DNA of 7,024 nt. It comes from JBGTIS01 sp041745535 (GTDB lineage: Bacteria; Bacteroidota; Bacteroidia; Cytophagales; Cyclobacteriaceae). The notes below the pieces were generated by a model that was given only the letters and a program-made list of their open reading frames with translations, made no database searches and was not told where the DNA came from. The DNA lies in NCBI GenBank assembly GCA_041745535.1, contig JBGTIS010000338.1:1-7024 (forward strand). Direction: 5' to 3'. The position numbers and the translations under genes are program-made. This document shows, one piece after another, positions 1-5,878 of the stretch (its first letter is position 1; each line of letters begins with the position of its first letter).

Positions 1-216
1 ATGACTGGTAAAGACATAGACGCTGAAGCCGAGCTTTTTATGGAAACAGTTGCTCAATCTGATAACGAAATAGTTAGCCTGGATCAAGCTAAGAATTTAA
101 TCACGGCTTTCATGCGATTAAGATCATTCAAAGCAAAAGAAAATAACACTATTCAGTCTAAGGACGCTGATAATTTTGAAATATCCGAAGAAGAAATTAA
201 TGCAAATCACGAATAA
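1..216 (+). CDS. Small acidic protein or 3' end of an upstream cas gene (possibly the Cas8 large subunit)
   Basis: The frame is open from the first base of the window to a TAA at 214-216 and encodes 71 residues if the ATG at base 1 is the true start. No upstream sequence is visible, so a real start cannot be told from an in-frame internal Met of a longer gene. The product is acidic (16 Asp/Glu against 7 Lys/Arg), looks helical, and ends in an acidic tail (ISEEEINANHE). I see no signal peptide, membrane segment or catalytic motif. It lies 18 bases before cas7 on the same strand, so it is probably co-transcribed. In I-B loci the gene directly before cas7 is usually the Cas8 large subunit, whose C-terminal part is helical, so a Cas8 tail is my leading guess. 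A stand-alone small-subunit-like protein is possible, but 71 residues is short for Cas11. No family was recognised from the sequence itself. Confidence 0.5.
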   Translation: MTGKDIDAEAELFMETVAQSDNEIVSLDQAKNLITAFMRLRSFKAKENNTIQSKDADNFEISEEEINANHE

Positions 217-234
217 TCTAAAACGCAATTCATT

Positions 235-1125
235 ATGAAAATTAAATCAATTTTGATAACAGCATTAGTGCCCATGAATGACCATGCCGCTAATCGAGGA
301 GAAAAACTATTGGGAAATGCCTCTTCTATCAAACGAAGACCTGACGGCAAAGTATACATTTCAGGTCAGATGCAGCGACATGTTTTATTCAGTGCTATAG
401 ACCGACTGAATGCCGATGATGGAGGCGATACGTATGTAGCCAACGGAGATGGCGTCTCAACCAATATCACCAAAGACCTTAGAAGCGACTTAGGAGGATT
501 TCTTGATACCAATAAAGGTGACTATTCAGGACGTAGAACTGCGCCACTAACTGCAACGCCTGCGGTAGCTAAAGAAACAAGTAGTGTAGGACGTGATTTG
601 CTGGTACGCCTTAAAAATCAAAGCAATGAGGGTGATACCAAAAAGCAAGCTTTAGCCACGAATGAATTTAGTCAAGAAGATTTGATGATTATGAATTTTC
701 ATTTGGATGTAGGGGCTGTAGGACTTACCAAAGAATTCAATTATGAGAATGAATATCATGTAGCTACTACTTACAAATCACATATCACGCCTGAAGAAAA
801 AAAGCGTAGGGTTGGATTGTTTCTGGAAGCTACACGCACCATGAACGATTATGCTAATCAAGCAAGGCATGCAGTATCCGGTGAACCACAGCAGGTACTT
901 ATCGTACTTGATAATCGACACAGTCGTAAAGCTATACGATATTTTGTTGCCAATACTTCAGATACTGAAAAAGCAAACATCATCAAAGAACTTGAAAAAC
1001 GGGAAGCTTTGTTTTTCCTAGGAGATGATACTGGCAAAATTACACAAAAGTCAGTAGATGATGCATATTCAGAAGCTTTTGAGCAATTGAAATCAAATGA
1101 GCTTTACACTCCGGCTAAAGAATAA
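235..1125 (+). CDS. cas7: Type I-B Cas7 (Cst2/DevR family), Cascade backbone subunit
   Basis: This 296-residue protein is the repeated backbone subunit that binds the crRNA spacer in Cascade. The family call rests on the N-terminal block at residues 20-55 (NRGEKLLGNASSIKR, then the VYISGQMQRH segment) and on the block at about 81-112 (DLGGF, then GRRTAPLTATPAVA). Both are typical of Cst2/DevR-type Cas7 proteins, as is the length. A further segment at about 155-168 (FHLDVGAVGLTKEF) fits the core RRM-like fold of the family. The ATG at 235 gives the usual N-terminus, a short beta strand leading into the NRGE segment. It follows the upstream ORF by 18 bases and precedes cas3 by 5 bases, so the three are very likely one transcript. 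The start has no Shine-Dalgarno sequence. DevR proteins have been called autoregulators in myxobacteria, but nothing here supports that role. Cas5, the usual next gene, is absent. Confidence 0.9.
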   Translation: MKIKSILITALVPMNDHAANRGEKLLGNASSIKRRPDGKVYISGQMQRHVLFSAIDRLNADDGGDTYVANGDGVSTNITKDLRSDLGGFLDTNKGDYSGRRTAPLTATPAVAKETSSVGRDLLVRLKNQSNEGDTKKQALATNEFSQEDLMIMNFHLDVGAVGLTKEFNYENEYHVATTYKSHITPEEKKRRVGLFLEATRTMNDYANQARHAVSGEPQQVLIVLDNRHSRKAIRYFVANTSDTEKANIIKELEKREALFFLGDDTGKITQKSVDDAYSEAFEQLKSNELYTPAKE

Positions 1126-1130
1126 TATGC

Positions 1131-3572
1131 ATGGCTTTGTCTGATAAACCCTTAGCGAAACCTTCCGGAATTTTACTTTCAGAGCATGAAAATCATGTGT
1201 GGGAACAAGCAATAGCAATTCTTAAAAAACTACCTTTCTTGGAAGTTAAGTATAACAATCTGATAGGTAAAGACTTATCCCCTTCACTTGAACGAGCTAT
1301 TATTTGGCATGACAAAGGTAAAAGATATTTTATTTGGCAGGAAGCTTGTCAAAAAGACTACCAACTCTATCGCAATTGGCGGTTGGAACAGGGATTAGAT
1401 TCTGATGATCTGAATGCAAAAGATTTTAAGCAATATGAAACAAGTTGTTTAAAACAAAATAAATCGTCTGCTCCTAACTTATTAAAGGCCGGCCTTCGAC
1501 ATGAATTTGCTTCCTTAACCTATGCGGAAAGATCCGCGAAGCAGTCTCTTTCCTGGGCTGAACAAACTGCCATTGCCGCACATCATGGTAAGTTGCATCA
1601 CAAACATGAACATCGTTGGAAAAATGATGGGAATGGGTTTTTTTATGAACATTGGAAACGGCTGGATGTCTACAGTACTAACGTCGGTAGAAAATGGCTA
1701 TCTACAGAAGCGTTAGAGAAAAGTGTACTGCTTCGCTTTGAATTCTCCGCCATCCGGACATTACTTCAACTGGCAGATACCCGGGCTAGCCGGGAGGAAG
1801 GAGGGGGAAAATTACCAACGATCAATAGCTTTACTTATGATTTCCCTCACACCACGAAAGATGGAGGATTATCCTTACGCTCTGTACAACAAAGTGCTTT
1901 AGATTGCCCCGATTCATCCATCAGTGTATTACGGGCTCCTACTGGTAGTGGAAAAACTGATGCTAGTTTGCTATGGGCCAAAAAACAAATCTTAGGCCAT
2001 ACGCAAAAAGCAGATCGTTTGGTTATTGCAATGCCTACCCGCTTTACTTCTAATGCGTTGGCTATAAATATAGAGGAATCCGTAAGCGATACTGGCCTAT
2101 ACCATTCCAGCGCCTGGTTTACCCGTTTTGGCACAGAATTAACTAAAGAAAAAAGAAACGAGGCAGTAGAGCTACATAAATTGGCACAACGACTGGCAAC
2201 CCCTGTTTCTGTGTGTACAATTGATCATTTACTCATGTGCCTGACAGGAACACAAGAAGTACATCACTCAACGTTTTATTTTCTGGCAAACGCAGCCGTT
2301 GTTTTTGATGAAGTAGATTTTTACGACCCTTTTATTCAGGCTAATATCAAAGTGTTGCTTGATGTACTTAAAATCTTAAAAGTGCCTGTACTAATCATGA
2401 GTGCTACTGTTCCGGATTCCGCATTAAAATTTTATGGTATAAATACGCCAATTATTGAACCTGACAAAGAGGTAGAACCCGATCGGTCATTACAACTAAT
2501 AGGCAATATCGCTAAGCCAACTATTGATAGTGATTTACCTGAGATTGTTACCAATGTTTTTTGGGAAATGATTGAGGCAGGCAATGGTATTGTCTATGCC
2601 AACACAACCCTAAGCGGTTTGGCTTACTATAACTGGTTTAAAGCAAATGCTCCTTCTGAAACACCAGTTGTATTTTACCATAGTCGTTTCACTGAACCGG
2701 ACAAGAAAAAAAAAGAAAAATATCTAATTGAACTGCTAGGAAAAACAGCCTGGAAAGTGAGAAAGGCTGGGGGTATTGCTATTATGACACAAATTGGTGA
2801 AATGAGTATTAATGTGTGCTCACAGATCATGTACTCAGAGCTTTGTCCCTGGGATAGGTTAGCACAACGTATAGGACGTTTAAGTAGATTTGAGCAAGTC
2901 CCTGCCGGTATATGCTATATTGCTATTCCTACACAGGAAGGGGACTTATATCCAGCACCTTATGGAACGCTTAAAGGTGGCAAATGGCATCCGGGCAGAG
3001 CTATTCTTGATACTCTTAATAGAATTGACAATCTTTTATCCCTACAAGGTAAAAAGCAATTCACATCTGAAGATTTTGTAACTGAAGTCAACAGACTATA
3101 TCCCTCTCCGGAAAAACTTACTAGCTATGAAGCTGCAAACCAGCAGGATTATCGAAGGCTTATTCAAGACAACTGGATGATAGTGCCTCATACAATGTCA
3201 GATGAAGATAATGCGAAAGCCAGCAACTGGAAAGCCAGAGATATGATGAAACAGGAAACTTTTATGATAGCACCACCTGATTCGTCAGATCCCGAGAATA
3301 AGGAGGATAAAATGAGTTTTCCTTTTCCCAATTATGAAGCAGTTAGATCTTATCAACTAGAATATGGTGTGTCATGTCCTAATTACCTTATCAGAAATGC
3401 TGAGAAGTTAGGTCAAATAGTTCGTTTCCCCTATACTATTGGCGATGATACAGAGACACACCATGTTCATATTGTAAACTGCTATAACCCTGATATAGGG
3501 CTAGCTGAGTTAGGTATTGAAACGAAAAATGGTAGCGGGGGCGGTAGTGCTAAGTCAAATAGAATATTATAA
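1131..3572 (+). CDS. cas3: Cas3 HD nuclease-DExD helicase fusion
   Basis: This 813-residue protein is the effector recruited to target-bound Cascade; it nicks, unwinds and degrades the DNA. The N-terminal HD nuclease covers about residues 15-220. Candidate metal ligands are H19 or H22, H60-D61 (WHDKGK), H124, H151-H152 (AAHHGK) and D216 (LADTRAS). The SF2 helicase follows: Walker A APTGSGKT (269-276), motif Ia MPTRFTSNA (301-309), TIDHLL (363-368), the DEVD box (393-396), MSAT (423-426), motif V around TQIGEMSINV (553-562) and motif VI QRIGRLSR (579-586). All main catalytic motifs are present, so it should be active. Motif V reads SINVC where SLDID is the textbook form. The C-terminus ends in a Gly/Ser-rich tail (GSGGGS, 801-806). 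The ATG at 1131 lies 5 bases after cas7; a nearer ATG at 1127 is in another frame and stops at once. cas4 follows after 19 bases. Confidence 0.95.
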   Translation: MALSDKPLAKPSGILLSEHENHVWEQAIAILKKLPFLEVKYNNLIGKDLSPSLERAIIWHDKGKRYFIWQEACQKDYQLYRNWRLEQGLDSDDLNAKDFKQYETSCLKQNKSSAPNLLKAGLRHEFASLTYAERSAKQSLSWAEQTAIAAHHGKLHHKHEHRWKNDGNGFFYEHWKRLDVYSTNVGRKWLSTEALEKSVLLRFEFSAIRTLLQLADTRASREEGGGKLPTINSFTYDFPHTTKDGGLSLRSVQQSALDCPDSSISVLRAPTGSGKTDASLLWAKKQILGHTQKADRLVIAMPTRFTSNALAINIEESVSDTGLYHSSAWFTRFGTELTKEKRNEAVELHKLAQRLATPVSVCTIDHLLMCLTGTQEVHHSTFYFLANAAVVFDEVDFYDPFIQANIKVLLDVLKILKVPVLIMSATVPDSALKFYGINTPIIEPDKEVEPDRSLQLIGNIAKPTIDSDLPEIVTNVFWEMIEAGNGIVYANTTLSGLAYYNWFKANAPSETPVVFYHSRFTEPDKKKKEKYLIELLGKTAWKVRKAGGIAIMTQIGEMSINVCSQIMYSELCPWDRLAQRIGRLSRFEQVPAGICYIAIPTQEGDLYPAPYGTLKGGKWHPGRAILDTLNRIDNLLSLQGKKQFTSEDFVTEVNRLYPSPEKLTSYEAANQQDYRRLIQDNWMIVPHTMSDEDNAKASNWKARDMMKQETFMIAPPDSSDPENKEDKMSFPFPNYEAVRSYQLEYGVSCPNYLIRNAEKLGQIVRFPYTIGDDTETHHVHIVNCYNPDIGLAELGIETKNGSGGGSAKSNRIL

Positions 3573-3591
3573 AACAATACAGAAGTACACG

Positions 3592-4143
3592 ATGAAGGCA
3601 AAATCTACGCTTCACATAGGCGGTATGCTTATCGGTTATTACCAATTATGTCCACGAAAAGCTTGGCTTTCCATGCAGGGATTATGGATGGAACAGGAAT
3701 CGGAAATCGTTGCCTTGGGGCGTCTGCTGGATGAAAGCAGTTACCAGCGCAGTGATAAGCATATTACCCTGGAAACAGTATCTCCGGATGGGATTGCGTT
3801 GGTCGGCAAGATTGACCGAGCTAACCTGAAGCAGGGTGTATTGCATGAAATAAAAAAAGGAAGGGCTTGTGAGGAAGCGCACCAGTGGCAGCTTCGCTTT
3901 TACCTCTGGCTGCTCAAACTCAATGGCGTCACCCGTGCCAATGGAAACGCCTTTACCGGGCAACTGGATTATCCGGCTCTGCGGCGTTCAGAGACAGTTT
4001 TCCTGGAAGAAACACATGAGCAGTATCTGGCACAGGTGGTTTTACAATTACAGCACATTGCACGCCAGCCTGTACCACCGCCCCGACTTACCCGCCGTAG
4101 CTTCTGCCGTAAGTGCGCTTTTGAAGAACTTTGCTATGGATAA
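3592..4143 (+). CDS. cas4: Cas4 RecB-like Fe-S nuclease of spacer acquisition
   Basis: With the ATG at 3592 this is a 183-residue Cas4, which trims prespacers and helps choose PAM-bearing ends with Cas1-Cas2. The iron-sulfur cysteines are C20 (YQLCPRKAW) and C172, C175 and C181 near the C-terminus (FCRKCAFEELC). RecB-type nuclease residues are D75 (GKID), E86 and K88 (EIKKG) and the QLRFY motif (Q100-Y104). The position where many Cas4 proteins carry a motif I His (GxxxHE) reads GRLLDE, with Asp at 47. The same frame stays open upstream, with a TTG at 3517 and an ATG at 3529. Both overlap the end of cas3 and add an N-terminus unlike the family, whereas 3592 begins just ahead of the conserved GYYQLC segment, 19 bases after cas3. 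G+C is clearly higher here than in cas7 and cas3. A 90-base gap without obvious structure separates it from cas1. Confidence 0.93.
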   Translation: MKAKSTLHIGGMLIGYYQLCPRKAWLSMQGLWMEQESEIVALGRLLDESSYQRSDKHITLETVSPDGIALVGKIDRANLKQGVLHEIKKGRACEEAHQWQLRFYLWLLKLNGVTRANGNAFTGQLDYPALRRSETVFLEETHEQYLAQVVLQLQHIARQPVPPPRLTRRSFCRKCAFEELCYG

Positions 4144-4233
4144 TCAGATACCAAGTATTTGCCATTCGATAAAACCAATAAACCATCTTCTACCCAGCCA
4201 TTTCCCAGCACAATAAATAAACCTCACTAACCT

Positions 4234-5316
4234 ATGAAACGACCCTATTATCTTTTTTCGCATGGCAGACTTCAGCGAAAGCACAACACCCTGGCCCTGC
4301 TACGCACCACAGGAGAACGACAGCCGGATGATGACCCGGAAGATGAAGGGTTGCCTTCGGCAGCGCCTGACGGAGAACGGCTTCCTTTTCCCGTAGAAGC
4401 CGTAGAAAGTCTGTACCTGTTCGGCGAAATTGATATCAATACCAAACTGGTTACTTTCCTGGCGCAGCAGGCAGTTCCGGCCTTTTTCTTCGACTATTAT
4501 GGCAACTTTACTGCTACGCTATACCCACGGGAAACACAGCTTTCCGGCAGGTTGCATGTAGAACAGGTACGGCATTATCTAAGTGCTAAAAAGCGGTTAA
4601 CGTTGGCGCAAACTTTCATTGAAGCCGCACTGTTCAATATTGAGCGGGTGATCAAGTATTATGCGACACGTTTAGGTGATGAGGTCATAATTCTGCAAAC
4701 GGCATTGGAAGAGATGGCACAAGCGCGGGAAGATCTGTTAAAAACTACCGACATACCTACGCTGATGAGCGTGGAAGGACGTATGCGGGATCGCTATTAT
4801 CAGCTTTGGCCTCAATTTTTAGGAGAAACTGTGGCAGCCCTATTTCCCTTTAATAAACGGGAGCGACGACCTCCGTCCAATGAACTTAATGCCCTTATTT
4901 CCTTTGGCAATGCCATGTGTTATTCTACTGTGCTACGCCAGATTTACCGTACGGCGATGGACCCCACCATTGCCTATTTACATGAACCTGGCGACCGGCG
5001 TTTCTCACTGGCACTGGACCTGTCGGAGGTGTTTAAACCCTTGCTGGTAGACCGGGCGATTTTCCGGCTATTGAAGACAGGTGCCATCAATACCAGTCAT
5101 TTTGAACCCAGGCTGGGAGGCTGTTACTTGACGGAAGCGGGACGAAAAGTCTTTGTACAACATTGGGATGAACGGTTAAGGCAGACCGTGCAGCACCGGG
5201 GACTGAACCGTAAAGTTTCTTATGAACGACTGATACGGCTGGAATGTTACAAATTGGTACGCCACTTCTGCGATTCCAAAGCGGATCCTTACATAGGCTT
5301 TCATATGTGGTGGTAG
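4234..5316 (+). CDS. cas1: Cas1 integrase (type I-B like)
   Basis: This 360-residue protein is the catalytic integrase that, with Cas2, inserts new spacers at the leader end of the array. The N-terminus (YYLFSHGRLQRK) and the segment VESLYLFGEIDINTK (57-71), followed by FFFDYYGNF, match the N-terminal beta domain. The helical catalytic domain carries the expected metal ligands: E181 (VEGRMRDRYY), H250 (YLHEPGDRRFSLALDL) and E265 (DLSEVFKP), with D262 nearby. The protein is intact and close to typical family length. An acidic, Pro-rich insertion of about 20-25 residues (about 27-50, including PDDDPEDEG) extends the first part of the beta domain and looks unlike most Cas1 proteins. The ATG at 4234 gives the canonical family start. 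It lies 90 bases after cas4 and 81 bases before cas2, looser spacing than between the interference genes, and shares the higher G+C of cas4. Confidence 0.96.
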   Translation: MKRPYYLFSHGRLQRKHNTLALLRTTGERQPDDDPEDEGLPSAAPDGERLPFPVEAVESLYLFGEIDINTKLVTFLAQQAVPAFFFDYYGNFTATLYPRETQLSGRLHVEQVRHYLSAKKRLTLAQTFIEAALFNIERVIKYYATRLGDEVIILQTALEEMAQAREDLLKTTDIPTLMSVEGRMRDRYYQLWPQFLGETVAALFPFNKRERRPPSNELNALISFGNAMCYSTVLRQIYRTAMDPTIAYLHEPGDRRFSLALDLSEVFKPLLVDRAIFRLLKTGAINTSHFEPRLGGCYLTEAGRKVFVQHWDERLRQTVQHRGLNRKVSYERLIRLECYKLVRHFCDSKADPYIGFHMWW

Positions 5317-5397
5317 GAAAACGGAAACCTGTCACTGTACTATCGTTCTTTGACATGCTGAACTATCATATATTCATAAACCATTTTTTACTACTCT

Positions 5398-5661
5398 ATG
5401 CCTTACTATATCGCTGTATATGACATAAATCAGAAACGGGTAGGCAAAATGCTCAAACTATTTCGCCGTTACCTGAACTGGGTACAGAACTCAGTTTTTG
5501 AGGGAGAGCTTACCATATCCCAGCATCAGCAACTGCGACAAGAAGCTACACATCTGATGAAAGAAAAAGACAGCGTGATATTTTATCAGTTACGGGATGA
5601 ATTGTATATGGACCGGCAAGTGCTGGGTACAGAAAGAAGAGAAGTAAACCGCTTCCTTTAA
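5398..5661 (+). CDS. cas2: Cas2 adaptation subunit
   Basis: This 87-residue protein is the dimeric, ferredoxin-like scaffold that bridges two Cas1 dimers in the integration complex. Family marks are the first strand YYIAVYDI with the conserved Asp at residue 9, the following helix with KRVGKMLKLFRRYL, and NSVFEGELT (31-39). The length is typical and the frame is intact. The ATG at 5398 gives the standard family N-terminus, with no Shine-Dalgarno sequence ahead of it. The gene ends 217 bases before the first CRISPR repeat, so the acquisition module sits next to the leader where it acts. The 81 bases between cas1 and cas2 hold a TTGACA at 5350-5355 but no well-spaced second promoter box, so cas2 is most simply read as part of the same operon. 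Confidence 0.96.
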   Translation: MPYYIAVYDINQKRVGKMLKLFRRYLNWVQNSVFEGELTISQHQQLRQEATHLMKEKDSVIFYQLRDELYMDRQVLGTERREVNRFL

Positions 5662-5756
5662 GTCGTCGGCCAGTCGTATGCGATGTTAAAAAACCCATCA
5701 ACTTGAGAATTTGGTGAACCAATATCTCTTTTATCTGCCATTTTTGCCTTTAACAA

Positions 5757-5811
5757 GCCGGTCGTCAGCCTACCGGCATTTTTACGCTACTACAGGCTGA
5801 CGATTTTTTTT
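5757..5811 (+). terminator. Probable intrinsic terminator with overlapping alternative hairpins
   Basis: The arms TCGTCAGCCT (5762-5771) and AGGCTGACGA (5794-5803) are perfectly complementary over 10 bp with a 22-nt loop, and eight T residues (5804-5811) follow directly. This is a classic rho-independent shape on the + strand and would end the cas transcript after cas2. A second hairpin overlaps it: GCCGGT (5757-5762) pairs with ACCGGC (5772-5777), followed by five T residues (5779-5783). The 9-nt loop of this smaller hairpin is the same sequence that forms the left arm of the larger one. The two can therefore alternate, or combine as a pseudoknot. The termination role is inferred. Confidence 0.7.
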
Positions 5812-5812
5812 C

Positions 5813-5841
5813 TTAACTTTACATTAAAAATAGTATATTAT
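5813..5841 (+). promoter_or_regulatory. Candidate promoter for the CRISPR array
   Basis: Directly after the T tract lies an A/T-rich stretch with TTAACT (5813-5818) and TATTAT (5836-5841) spaced by 17 bases. The second box matches TATAAT at 5 of 6 positions, while the first matches TTGACA weakly. The Bacteroidota -7 consensus (TAnnTTTG) is not evident. The position, just downstream of a terminator and about 37 bases before the first repeat, is what an array promoter needs. The call rests more on location than on motif strength. Confidence 0.4.
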
Positions 5842-5852
5842 AGCCTATGAAA

Positions 5853-5874
5853 GGTCTTTTTCATAAAAAGAGCC
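5853..5874. repeat. Leader-end inverted repeat beside the first CRISPR repeat
   Basis: TCTTTTT (5855-5861) and AAAAAGA (5865-5871) form a perfect 7-bp dyad around the trinucleotide CAT. Two further G-C pairs (5853-5854 with 5873-5874) form if G5872 is bulged. It ends four bases before the array. It could be a recognition site for the integration complex or a host protein, or a hairpin at the 5' end of the pre-crRNA. Neither role is shown by the sequence. Confidence 0.55.
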
Positions 5875-5878
5875 CTGG

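Larger units (their letters stand above)
5662..5878. promoter_or_regulatory. CRISPR leader region
   Basis: This 217-base non-coding stretch lies between cas2 and the first repeat. It is placed as the leader because repeats end in ATTGAAAG on the + strand, so transcription and new-spacer insertion should occur at this end. Its contents in order are: GTCGTCGGCC (5662-5671); a small inverted repeat TTGGT-GA-ACCAA (5711-5722); a nested stem-loop/terminator block (5757-5811); an A/T-rich promoter-like stretch (5813-5841); and a dyad immediately before the array (5853-5874). No credible ORF is present. The leader function is inferred from position. Confidence 0.8.

Noticed and set aside
3513..3522. 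GGTATTGAAA inside the 3' end of cas3 matches the end of the CRISPR repeat, as a possible degenerate repeat or crRNA-like element
   Set aside because: The upstream 18 bases match the repeat at only about 6 positions, as expected by chance, and the stretch is coding sequence (LGIETK) in cas3.
3869..4216. A second + frame across cas4 and the cas4-cas1 gap
   Set aside because: It overlaps the intact, motif-bearing Cas4 in another frame and resembles no family.
5350..5379. TTGACA between cas1 and cas2 as a promoter for cas2
   Set aside because: The best TATAAT-like boxes are at poor spacing (13-15 bases) or poor match, and the box is not the Bacteroidota consensus.
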